From JBPCOB01 sp051000715 (GTDB lineage: Bacteria > Actinomycetota > Actinomycetes > JALYNC01), in assembly GCA_051000715.1 (NCBI GenBank), contig JBPCOB010000038.1, positions 1 through 32,956 on the forward strand: a stretch of 32,956 nucleotides of DNA. The letters are read 5' to 3'. Shown here in pieces: positions 1-6,998 of the stretch (the first letter of the stretch is position 1; each line of letters starts with the position of its first letter). Made by a program: the position numbers and the translations under genes. Below the pieces are notes generated by a model. It saw only the letters and a list, made by a program, of their open reading frames with translations. It was not told where the DNA came from and ran no database searches.

Positions 1-41
1 CTAGAGGAGCTGCGGCGTTCGTCAGTCGTCTCGGCGCTCAC
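1..41 (-). CDS. Start of a gene cut by the window edge, probably the partner histidine kinase
   Basis: A GTG codon (41-39) overlaps the TGA stop of the response regulator in a GTGA arrangement, and the frame stays open to the window edge (13 codons, beginning MSAETTDERR). OmpR-type regulators are commonly followed by their sensor kinase with such an overlap, as in the second regulator/kinase pair of this window, so a kinase is the natural guess. Too little is visible to show any domain. Confidence 0.35.
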   Translation of the reverse strand, partial: MSAETTDERRSSS

Positions 42-715
42 CCTCCGCTGCCCTTGAGCCGGTACCCGGCTCCGCGCACCGTCTCGATGGAGCGTCGCCC
101 AAACGGCGCGTCGATCTTGCGCCGCAGGTACCCGACGTAGACCTCGACGATGTTGGGGTCACCGTCGAAATGCTCGTCCCAGACGTGAGAGAGGATCTGA
201 GCCTTGCTGACGACCTCGTCACGGTGACGCAGCAGGTACTCGAGCAGCGCGAACTCGCGGGGGGTGAGGCTCACCTCGTCCGTGGCGCGTCGGCAGCTGT
301 GTGAGGCGGGATCCAGCCTGAGGTCACCGGCTTCCAGTACTGCCGGCCGGGCCGGTGCCCCGCGTCGCAGCAGCGCCCGCAGTCTGGCCACGAGGACCAC
401 GTATGAGAACGGCTTGCTGAGGTAGTCGTCCGCGCCGAGGTCCAGTGCATCGGCGATGTCGTACTCCCCGTCCTTGGCCGTGAGCATCAGGACTGGAGTC
501 CAGTTCGCCCCGGCGCGCATCCGCTTGAGGACCTCGTAACCCGACAGTTTCGGAAGCATGATGTCGAGGACCACGGCGTCGTACGGGTGCTCGGTGGCAC
601 GCCAGAGGCCGTCCTCCCCGTTGTGGGCAACATCCACGCTGAATCCGTCGGCGGTCAGACCCCTGTGAACTGCGCTCGCCAGCGACCGCTCGTCTTCCAC
701 CACCAGTACGCGCAT
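38..715 (-). CDS. OmpR/PhoP-family response regulator
   Basis: A 225-residue two-domain regulator. The receiver domain has the acidic cluster VEDE near residue 7, the phospho-acceptor Asp51 in VVLDIMLPK, the LTAKD switch Thr and the SKPF lysine. The winged-helix DNA-binding domain (about 130-222) carries LTPREFALLEYL and ends with the ETVRGAGYRL wing. The ATG at 715 is chosen over longer frames because an AGGAGGAG ribosome site lies just upstream and the receiver begins immediately (MRVLVVEDE). It is divergent from the small secreted protein at 917, with repeat motifs between them, and probably precedes its kinase off the left edge. The signal sensed is unknown. Confidence 0.93.
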   Translation of the reverse strand: MRVLVVEDERSLASAVHRGLTADGFSVDVAHNGEDGLWRATEHPYDAVVLDIMLPKLSGYEVLKRMRAGANWTPVLMLTAKDGEYDIADALDLGADDYLSKPFSYVVLVARLRALLRRGAPARPAVLEAGDLRLDPASHSCRRATDEVSLTPREFALLEYLLRHRDEVVSKAQILSHVWDEHFDGDPNIVEVYVGYLRRKIDAPFGRRSIETVRGAGYRLKGSGG

Positions 716-741
716 AGCCCTCCTCCTGCCAGGCGTGGGCC

Positions 742-850
742 AGCGTAGGTGTCTATCGCTGAGAGCTTCCTGAACGCCAGACGGAGGGCCGCGAGGTGGC
801 CGGGGACCGGTCCTGAACGCTCTCTCAGGCTGGCTCAGCAATGTCTCAGG
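742..850. promoter_or_regulatory. Divergent control region with repeated operator-like motifs
   Basis: Between the response regulator and the secreted protein, TCCTGAACGC occurs twice exactly (768-777 and 811-820, 43 nt apart, about four helical turns). TCAG occurs three times at helical spacing (825, 835, 846), embedded in CTCTCAGG, GCTCAGCA and TCTCAGGG. A minus-strand -10-like TACGCT sits at 742-747 without a good -35, as expected for an activator-dependent promoter. Direct repeats spaced 10-11 nt are typical of OmpR-family dimers. Autoregulation by the adjacent regulator is an inference. Confidence 0.45.
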
Positions 851-916
851 GTGCCGGTGACAACGTGACGAGTGTCTCCGGTGGAGAGTCCAACGGAGCT
901 CGAGGAGGTAAGGCAG

Positions 917-1327
917 ATGCCAACAGTTAGCCGAAAGCTCGCCGTGGTGGCGGGCCTCGCCCTGGCGGCTGGGACGCTGGGCAGCGGAGTTGCGCTCGCT
1001 GGATCATCGAACCAGGCGCCGCCGGCCCGGTCGGCGGTCAAGTCCGCTCCGGCCGTGGCTGGCTCGGCGACCAGCTTCGCCGCTCGCCCGGCCACCGTCG
1101 TCAAGGCCGTTGCGCCCAAGACTGCGAGGAGCCAGTCGGAAGACCCCTCGGCGGTCGATACCGACAACATCCAAGAGGGCGACCAGACAACTCCCGACGC
1201 GGCCGCAACTGCATCGGCGAGCGAGTCCGGCAGTGAGGGAACCGAGTCTGCCACTGAGAGCGACGGCCCAGGCGGTCACGCCGACCCGGCCGGGAACGTC
1301 GACCACCAGTTCGAGGGTGAGGAGTAA
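917..1327 (+). CDS. Small secreted protein with a conserved acidic C-terminal tail
   Basis: A 136-residue protein. The ATG at 917 follows GGAGG at 904-908 with good spacing. The N terminus (MPTVSRKLAVVAG) leads into a hydrophobic stretch and an AlaLeuAla-like cleavage region near residues 24-30, so it is probably exported. The middle is low-complexity Ala/Ser/Thr/Glu-rich, probably disordered. It ends GGHADPAGNVDHQFEGEE. The same tail, with small changes, is found again at 11608-11655, so the tail is a conserved unit rather than random sequence. Its position opposite an OmpR-family regulator suggests it is a target of that system. I do not recognise a biochemical function. Confidence 0.8.
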   Translation: MPTVSRKLAVVAGLALAAGTLGSGVALAGSSNQAPPARSAVKSAPAVAGSATSFAARPATVVKAVAPKTARSQSEDPSAVDTDNIQEGDQTTPDAAATASASESGSEGTESATESDGPGGHADPAGNVDHQFEGEE

Positions 1328-1348
1328 CACCTCCAATTGATGGTCATC

Positions 1349-1392
1349 GGCTGGCGGGGGGGTCTCCTCCAACGGGAACCGCCCCGCCAGCC
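1349..1392 (+). terminator. Terminator-like hairpin
   Basis: A perfect 11-bp stem pairs 1349-1359 with 1382-1392 (GGCTGGCGGGG/CCCCGCCAGCC) around a 22-nt loop, 21 nt after the secreted-protein stop. No U-tract follows, as is usual in actinomycetes. It also lies past the end of the convergent dprE2 and could serve both strands. Confidence 0.55.
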
Positions 1393-1516
1393 ATGCCACC
1401 CGCCACCCAGCGGTCGACGTCATGCAAGAAGAGGGAGAACGCTGACCTCGCCGGCCGGTCGAGGATCTGGATGAGTTCGGCAGTCCACCAACGAATTGCC
1501 CAGTGGAGCCCGGCGG

Positions 1517-2257
1517 TCACCGAGGAAGCCGCCGCCACACCCACCGGGGCAGCGCCCGCATGAGCACCGCGACGAGCCCGAGGACCGGCGGCACCCACAC
1601 CGTCGAACGACCAGCAGAGACGGCGTGAGCGGTGGCCCGGCCGACCGCCGCAGGTGTCGTGGCGAACGGTGCCGGCGACATGCCGGCGGTCATCCGCCCC
1701 ACGACGAAGCCGGGCCGGACGAGGACGACGGCGACGCCACTGCCGTGGAGCGTGTCGGCGAGGCCGCGGGCGAACGCGTCGAGCCCGGCCTTGGCGGCCC
1801 CGTAGACGTAGTTCGCCCGGCGCGGCCGGACAGCGGCCACCGAGGAGAAGGCGACCAGCGTCCCGCAGCCTTGCGACCTCATGCGAGCAGCGGCTTGCAG
1901 CAGTACCGACGCCTGCGCCACCAGGTCGACGGCGAGCACATCGACCGCGTGCAGCGGCTCCCGTTCGGCCCGCTGCTGGTCGCCGAGGATGCCGAACGCG
2001 ACGAGCACGACGTCGACGCGGCCCGCGGACCAGACCCGGTCGAGCAGCGGCCCGTGATCGTCGACGCCCAGGGCCTCGAAGTGCTCGGTCTCGGTGGTGC
2101 AGGGCAGCGTCTCGGCGGCGGCGTGCAGGGCCGCAGGATCGCGGCCCGCGAGAACTGCCGTCAGCGGCCCGGCGGCCGCCAGTTCACGCACGGTGGCCAG
2201 CCCAATCTCGCTGGTGCCACCGAGGAGCAGTACCCGCTGCGGCGGCGTCGTCAGCAC
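1517..2257 (-). CDS. dprE2: Decaprenylphosphoryl-2-keto-arabinose reductase (DprE2-like SDR)
   Basis: A 246-residue short-chain dehydrogenase. With DprE1 it converts decaprenylphosphoryl-ribose to decaprenylphosphoryl-arabinose, DprE2 doing the NADH-dependent reduction of the 2-keto intermediate. Visible: the nucleotide-binding glycine motif LLGGTSEIGLA at the N terminus, the catalytic Ser in VAFSSVAA, and YGAAK (Tyr/Lys) in NYVYGAAKAG. The GTG at 2257 is preferred to a start 72 nt upstream because it overlaps the dprE1 stop by 7 nt (GTGCTGA), which implies translational coupling, and gives the usual family length. It is the last gene of the regulator-kinase-dprE1-dprE2 operon. Generic SDR is the alternative, but the dprE1 partnership makes DprE2 strongly preferred. 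Confidence 0.88.
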   Translation of the reverse strand: MLTTPPQRVLLLGGTSEIGLATVRELAAAGPLTAVLAGRDPAALHAAAETLPCTTETEHFEALGVDDHGPLLDRVWSAGRVDVVLVAFGILGDQQRAEREPLHAVDVLAVDLVAQASVLLQAAARMRSQGCGTLVAFSSVAAVRPRRANYVYGAAKAGLDAFARGLADTLHGSGVAVVLVRPGFVVGRMTAGMSPAPFATTPAAVGRATAHAVSAGRSTVWVPPVLGLVAVLMRALPRWVWRRLPR

Positions 2258-3594
2258 AGGGCCAGCCGGACGCCCAGGTCCGAGCGCAGCCGGGCCTGCG
2301 GGTCGAGTCGGTCCCGGACCGCCCGCCACTCGGCGAGCCGGGGGTACATCGCCGGCAGGACGTCGCGGGACAGTCGCGAGTCCTTCGCCAGGTAGACCCG
2401 GCCACCGGCGCCGGCGACAAGCCCGTCGACCCGGTCCAACAGGCGTGCCAGCGCGGGCACCGCAGCCGGAATGTCAACGGCGAGCGTCCAGCCCGGCAAC
2501 GGGAAGGAAAGGTGGCCGCCCGATCCCGGGCCGAGCCGCTTGAGGACCGGCAGGAACGTCGTCGTTGTACTCAGCAATCGCGCACAGGACTCGAGGACGG
2601 ACTCGGCGCCGAGCGGGACCACGAGCTGGTACTGCCGGAAGCCGAGCGGCCCGTAAAGGCGGTTCCAGCCGGCCAGCCCATCCAGCGGGGTGAAGAAGGC
2701 GGGCAGGCTGCGCGGTGCAGCGCGGTCATCGGGGGCCCGTTGCCACCAGAGGTCACTGAATGCCTTCGCTATTGGACGCGCCACCAGGCGGACCGGCGTC
2801 GGAGGCGCCGACAGCACCCGGCTGGGGTGGTATCCCAACGGTACGGTGCCCGCCCGCGGCGGTAGCTGCTCCGGTTCGGCGTGATCGCCCTCGTCGAGCA
2901 CGCCGCGGCCCCAGTCGGGCCCGTGGGAGTACAGATCGAGCCAGGCCACGTGGTACGGAGCGGTCGAGTCGGTCATCGCCCGCAGCAGGTCCGGCCATGA
3001 GAGTCGGCGGGTGCGGACCCACATCCAGCTGGTCGGCACCGAGAGCAACCGCAGCGTTGCCGAGACGATGACGCCGGTCAGCCCCATTCCACCGATGGTT
3101 GCCCAGAACGCCTCGCGGTCGACTTCGGGCGCCAGGCGGCGTAGCACGCCGGTCCCGTCGACGAGCACCACCTCGTCCAGCCATGCCCCGATGCTGCCTG
3201 CGGTGTGGTGGTTCTTGCCATGGACGTCGACCGCGATGGCGCCGCCCAAGGTGACATGCCGGGTGCCCGGCAGCACGGGCAGCGTCAGGCCGTGCGGCAG
3301 TGTCCGGGCCAACAGCACGGCGAACGGGGTGCCGGCCGCAGCGGTCACCCGCCGCGCCGCGACGTCGACGACCGGCTGCGGTTGCCGGGCCCCGGCGCGC
3401 AGCACGAGGCCGCCGGCGTTGAGCGCCGCGTCACCGTAGCTGCGGCCGAGCCCCCGGGCGAGCACCGGCGGCATGGCCGGGTTGGCCAGCAGGCGGGCGA
3501 TGTCTTCTGCCGAGGCCCCGTCGACGACGGTGGCGGCGGAGCGTGCCGTGCGGCCCCAGCCGGTGAGCACGCGGTGGTTCGGCGTTCCCCTCAC
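2251..3594 (-). CDS. dprE1: Decaprenylphosphoryl-beta-D-ribose 2'-oxidase DprE1
   Basis: A 447-residue FAD enzyme of the VAO/PCMH fold that oxidises decaprenylphosphoryl-ribose at C2', the first half of the epimerisation giving decaprenylphosphoryl-arabinose. It follows the mycobacterial protein closely: LTGWGRTA at the N terminus, ARGLGRSYGDAALNAGG, LPGTRHVTLGGAIAVDVHGKNHH (flavin region), WATIGGMGLTG, the LKRLG lysine, LSFPLPGW and the YLAKDSR lysine near the C terminus. The cysteine that benzothiazinones attack in M. tuberculosis (Cys387, in GWNICVDFP) is Ala372 here (GWTLAVDIP; GCC codon at 2481-2479). The ATG at 3594 overlaps the kinase stop (ATGA). It is coupled to dprE2 downstream. Confidence 0.95.
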   Translation of the reverse strand: MRGTPNHRVLTGWGRTARSAATVVDGASAEDIARLLANPAMPPVLARGLGRSYGDAALNAGGLVLRAGARQPQPVVDVAARRVTAAAGTPFAVLLARTLPHGLTLPVLPGTRHVTLGGAIAVDVHGKNHHTAGSIGAWLDEVVLVDGTGVLRRLAPEVDREAFWATIGGMGLTGVIVSATLRLLSVPTSWMWVRTRRLSWPDLLRAMTDSTAPYHVAWLDLYSHGPDWGRGVLDEGDHAEPEQLPPRAGTVPLGYHPSRVLSAPPTPVRLVARPIAKAFSDLWWQRAPDDRAAPRSLPAFFTPLDGLAGWNRLYGPLGFRQYQLVVPLGAESVLESCARLLSTTTTFLPVLKRLGPGSGGHLSFPLPGWTLAVDIPAAVPALARLLDRVDGLVAGAGGRVYLAKDSRLSRDVLPAMYPRLAEWRAVRDRLDPQARLRSDLGVRLALC

Positions 3595-4940
3595 CCGGCG
3601 ACTCCTGCGGGTGTCGCCCTGCTGTTGTCCGCGACCGGTAGTCGGACGACCGCCGTCAACCCCCCGCCGGGGGTCTGCTCCAGGCTGGTCGTGCCATGAT
3701 CGGCGGCTACCAGTCGACCGACGATGGCGAGCCCCAAACCGGTCTTCGTGGGGCCGGACCGATCACTGACGAACCGAACAAAGGCGGTCTCGCGCCGCTG
3801 CTCGGACATGCCCGGGCCGTCGTCAGCGACCCTCAGCAGGACCTCGCCGTTCTCGGGTTGCACCGAGACACGGACGCGGTGACCCGGATCCAGGGCGTCC
3901 AGGGCGTTGGCGACCAGATTGTCGAACACCTGCTCCAGGTGGCCCGGGGTGGCCCATGCGGATCCGGCGCTGATCTCTGACGACAGGGCCACTCCGCGCT
4001 CTTGGGCGACGGGGTGCCAAAGATCGACGCGTTCGCCGGCGATGGCCGCGACGTCGATCGGCTCCGGGCTGGCGGTGACCTCTTCGGCCCGGGCGACTGC
4101 CAACAGGCCGTCGGCCAGTCGGCTGAGACGCGCGATCTCACGCAGCGCGCCGAGCAGCTCGACCCGGAGCTCATCCGGCGCATCCTCGGCGAGCAGCTCG
4201 AGGCGCAGCCGCAGCGCGGCGAGCGGTGTCCGCAGCTGATGGGACACGTCGGCGGTCATGACGCGTTGACTGTCGAGCAGGGAGCCGATGCGATCGGCCA
4301 TCTCGTCGAAGGCAGTGGCAACGGCGCGAACCTCCTTGGGCCCCAGCCGCTCACCAGTCCTGGCGGTGACATCGCCCTCGCCCATGCGAACCGCGACGGC
4401 GCGCAGATCGTGGAGCGGTCGTCCGATCCACCGGGCCAGCCCGCCGGCGACTAATGCACCGACGGCCAGTGCCACGGCCGCCGCCGCCGCGAGGCCGAGC
4501 CAGAGCTCGTGAATGCGATGGTCGAGCGGTTCGGTATCACGGACAAGGATGATCGTTCCGTCCAGGCGCCCGGCCTCACCGACGATGGCGGCACTGACGG
4601 CGGCGTCCGCGAGCCCGGGGCGTCGGCCAAGGCGCACCTGCTCCACCACGGTGCCTCCAACCGGGCGCCCCTCGGTGGCCAACTGCCGTCCCTGCGGATC
4701 GAGGAGGAGGACGCCGTCCCCTCCCTCGACAGGCAGCCGCAGCGCACCCGCGCCCCGGCCGGCGGCCCGGTCACCGAGGCGTTCTTCGGCGATGGCCGCG
4801 AGCGCGCGGGCCGAACTGTCCGTCGAGTGGCGAAAGTCGCGACGCTCCTGGGAGGACAGGCTGGCGCCGAGCGGTACGACCACCAGCGCGAGCAGGCCCA
4901 GGAGAACAGCTAGGAAGCTGGCGAGGATTCGCCGGGTCAC
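3591..4940 (-). CDS. Membrane sensor histidine kinase, operonic with dprE1-dprE2
   Basis: A 449-residue kinase. TM1 about 4-25, an extracytoplasmic loop of about 115 residues, TM2 about 147-168, then HAMP (about 169-222). The phospho-acceptor is His234 in DVSHQLRTPL. The catalytic domain shows the N box (FDNLVANALDAL), G1 (VADDGPGM), F box (AFVRFVSD) and G2 (GLGLAIV). Its start overlaps the upstream regulator stop by 4 nt and its stop overlaps the dprE1 ATG by 4 nt. The arrangement couples sensing at the membrane directly to the supply of the arabinose donor, although the kinase need not regulate that operon alone. The ligand cannot be told from sequence. Confidence 0.94.
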   Translation of the reverse strand: MTRRILASFLAVLLGLLALVVVPLGASLSSQERRDFRHSTDSSARALAAIAEERLGDRAAGRGAGALRLPVEGGDGVLLLDPQGRQLATEGRPVGGTVVEQVRLGRRPGLADAAVSAAIVGEAGRLDGTIILVRDTEPLDHRIHELWLGLAAAAAVALAVGALVAGGLARWIGRPLHDLRAVAVRMGEGDVTARTGERLGPKEVRAVATAFDEMADRIGSLLDSQRVMTADVSHQLRTPLAALRLRLELLAEDAPDELRVELLGALREIARLSRLADGLLAVARAEEVTASPEPIDVAAIAGERVDLWHPVAQERGVALSSEISAGSAWATPGHLEQVFDNLVANALDALDPGHRVRVSVQPENGEVLLRVADDGPGMSEQRRETAFVRFVSDRSGPTKTGLGLAIVGRLVAADHGTTSLEQTPGGGLTAVVRLPVADNSRATPAGVAG

Positions 4941-5623
4941 GGTGCCCTCAACCGGAAGCCCCGCCCGTACACGGTCTCGATCAGGGAGGCGTCACCCAGC
5001 TTGCGACGCAGCGCGGCCATGTGCACGTCGAGCACCTTGGTCGGGCCGTACCAGTGCTCGTCCCAGGCCCGGTCGAAGATCTCCTCGCGACTGACCACTC
5101 CGGCCGGGTCCGCTACGAGGCACGCCAGAATGTCGAACTCCTTGGCGGTCAACGCCACCGGCTCGCCCGCGACCTCCACCCGGCGACCTGAGAGATCAAC
5201 TGTGAGCGGGCCATGGCGTACGACGCCGTCCTCCGCGCGATCGGTCCGGCGCAACACGGCCCGCATCCGGGCGAGCAGCTCGGCAAACCCGAACGGCTTG
5301 GCGACATAGTCATCGGCGCCGGTGTCCAACGCGGTCACACGGTCCGGTTCTTCGTTACGCGCAGTGACCGCGATTATCGGAACGTCGGTAATGGCCCGGA
5401 GCTGAGCGCAAAGCTGTATCCCGTCGATGTCGGGCAGCCCCAGATCCAGCAGGACGAGGTCCGCATCAGCGTTGTTCATGGCCTCTGCGCCGGTACGCGC
5501 CGCCACAACGTGGCACCCCACTCGGCCCAGGCCGCGGACGAGTTGCTCAGCGATCGACCTGTCGTCCTCGACGACGAGCACCCGAACACCCGCAAGGGCA
5601 TCGGTCGACGCCCCCACCTTCAC
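4937..5623 (-). CDS. OmpR-family response regulator, first gene of the dprE operon
   Basis: A 228-residue regulator. Receiver: VEDD at 18-21, phospho-acceptor Asp60 in LVLLDLGLPD, VTARNEE, and the AKPF lysine. DNA-binding domain: LTAKEFDILACL, VSREEIFDRAWDEHWYG, KVLDVHMAALRRKL, ending ETVYGRGFRLRAP. The GTG at 5623 is chosen because a -10-like TACTGT lies only 6 nt upstream, which would give a leaderless message beginning at this codon. It overlaps the kinase gene by 4 nt. It is transcribed away from the DoxX-Rieske gene. Confidence 0.92.
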   Translation of the reverse strand: MKVGASTDALAGVRVLVVEDDRSIAEQLVRGLGRVGCHVVAARTGAEAMNNADADLVLLDLGLPDIDGIQLCAQLRAITDVPIIAVTARNEEPDRVTALDTGADDYVAKPFGFAELLARMRAVLRRTDRAEDGVVRHGPLTVDLSGRRVEVAGEPVALTAKEFDILACLVADPAGVVSREEIFDRAWDEHWYGPTKVLDVHMAALRRKLGDASLIETVYGRGFRLRAP

Positions 5624-5629
5624 GTGGCA

Positions 5630-5658
5630 ACAGTACGACGCGGCCGAGTACCGCCACG
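5630..5658 (-). promoter_or_regulatory. Probable leaderless promoter of the regulator-kinase-dprE operon
   Basis: On the minus strand TACTGT (5635-5630) is followed by 6 nt and then the GTG start at 5623, so transcription would begin at or next to the start codon. The -35 is weak (GTGGCG/CGTGGC with a 16-17 nt spacer), compatible with activated transcription. No Shine-Dalgarno is present. Confidence 0.45.
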
Positions 5659-5662
5659 CCGG

Positions 5663-5684
5663 CTGAACGAGTTCTTAGGCATCG
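5663..5684. promoter_or_regulatory. Candidate operator between divergent operons
   Basis: CTGAACG (5663-5669) followed at 11 nt by CTTAGGC (5674-5680), with an embedded inverted repeat GAAC-GA-GTTC (5665-5674). The core CTGAACG is the same as in the two repeats upstream of the first response regulator. Its place in the 79-nt gap between the regulator and the DoxX-Rieske gene suggests a regulator binding site. This is a motif-level inference only. Confidence 0.3.
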
Positions 5685-5702
5685 AGGCGCCACGCTGTTC
5701 GC

Positions 5703-6935
5703 ATGCTGGCGAAGGAGTTCGATCAGCGACTCGCACCCCGACCGGCACCCACCGCGGTTGGCGGGCCACCGCCATGGATCGCCGGTCGGCAATGGTCGGA
5801 CCTGCGGCTGCGCCAGCCCGGCTGGCTGCTACTGCCGCTGCGGATGTTTCTGGCCGTCACCTTCGTCTACGCGGGATTACAGAAGATCGCCAATCCCGCC
5901 TACCTCGACGCGCACAACCGGAGTTCGGTCGTCGGTCAGATGCAGTCCCTGCGCCACATCAGTCCGATCGGGCCGTTGCTAGGACTCTCGATGCACGCCC
6001 CGACCCTGGTGGGGGTGCTCATCGCCTTCGGTGAGCTCGCGGTCGGAGTCGGCGCCCTGCTCGGGCTGTGGACGCGGCTTGCCGCGGTCGGCGGCATGCT
6101 GCTTGCGCTGACCTTCTTCCTCACCGTCAGCTGGAGCACCACCCCGTACTACTACGGGTCCGACATCGTGTTCCTCTTCGCCTGGAGCGTCATCGCCGCT
6201 TTCGGCGCCGGCGGCGTTCTCAGCGTCGACGCCCTGCTGCACCAGCGGGCGCGCCAGCTCACCGGACTGCGCTCCACCCCCGCCCTCGTCGGCGTCGAGG
6301 TATCCCGACTACGGCAACTGTGCGCACGCGGGGGAGCCTGCGGCCTGCGATCGAGCGGTGGGTGCGACCTACTGTCCGGCTGCCCCGTCTTTCCCACCAT
6401 CGAGGCATTGCGACCCGCGGCGCGGGCCGAGCTCGACCGACGCACGCTTCTGCTGCGCACCCGCACGGCTGGCATCGTCGCGCTCGCCGCCGCGGCCTCG
6501 GGCGGACTCACCGCGGCACTCGGCCGCCTCGCCGGCGGCACCCACAAGCAGCAGGGCGCCCTTCCCGGGACTGCGCTGCCCAAGCCGGCGACATCCTCCC
6601 CAGGACGCGCCTCACGATCCAAACGGCCGCCCGGCACTGCCATCGGCGCCACCTCAGCAGTGCCGGTCGGCGACGCTGCGCGGTTCACCGAACCTGCCAC
6701 CGGTGACCCCGCCTGGGTGGTGCATCCCTCGGCCGGCCAGTTCGTCGCGTTCTCCGCCAACTGCACGCACGCCGGCTGCGCCGTCAACTTCGACCGGAGC
6801 AGCATGGCCTTTGTCTGTCCCTGTCACGGCGGCACCTTCGACGCGAAGACGGGGCAGGTCACCGGCGGGCCGCCGCCCTCACCCCTGCCCGCGATCCCCG
6901 TCCGCGTGGTCGACGGCCAGATCCGGGTGGCCTGA
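5703..6935 (+). CDS. DoxX-like membrane protein fused to a Rieske [2Fe-2S] domain
   Basis: A 410-residue fusion. Residues about 40-185 form a DoxX/DoxD-like four-helix membrane domain (PLRMFLAVTFVYAGLQK; FGELAVGVGALLGLW; YYYGSDIVFLFAW). A short cysteine-rich stretch follows (LCARGGACGLRSSGGC, then SGCP, about residues 204-227), then another hydrophobic segment (about 250-272) and a Pro/Ala linker. The C-terminal Rieske domain has Cys354-x-His356 with Cys359, and Cys372-Pro-Cys374-His375: ligands C-x-H and C-x-x-H, with Cys359 and Cys374 placed for the usual disulfide. This suggests membrane-linked electron transfer, perhaps with quinols. The substrate is unknown. The ATG at 5703 has only a weak ribosome site. 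It is divergent from the dprE operon and upstream of the glycosidase and ubiA genes. Confidence 0.9.
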   Translation: MLAKEFDQRLAPRPAPTAVGGPPPWIAGRQWSDLRLRQPGWLLLPLRMFLAVTFVYAGLQKIANPAYLDAHNRSSVVGQMQSLRHISPIGPLLGLSMHAPTLVGVLIAFGELAVGVGALLGLWTRLAAVGGMLLALTFFLTVSWSTTPYYYGSDIVFLFAWSVIAAFGAGGVLSVDALLHQRARQLTGLRSTPALVGVEVSRLRQLCARGGACGLRSSGGCDLLSGCPVFPTIEALRPAARAELDRRTLLLRTRTAGIVALAAAASGGLTAALGRLAGGTHKQQGALPGTALPKPATSSPGRASRSKRPPGTAIGATSAVPVGDAARFTEPATGDPAWVVHPSAGQFVAFSANCTHAGCAVNFDRSSMAFVCPCHGGTFDAKTGQVTGGPPPSPLPAIPVRVVDGQIRVA

Positions 6936-6998
6936 CGCCATGAGGTTCACCCCGGAGGTATCCCAACGTATGACGCGTCGAGACGCCAGAGGAGAGGG

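Noticed and set aside
1496..2865. Long plus-strand open frames opposite dprE2 and dprE1 (up to about 400 codons)
   Set aside because: They are Arg/Pro/Gly-rich with no recognisable motif, and both minus-strand genes have clear families and overlaps. GC-rich DNA leaves long antisense frames.
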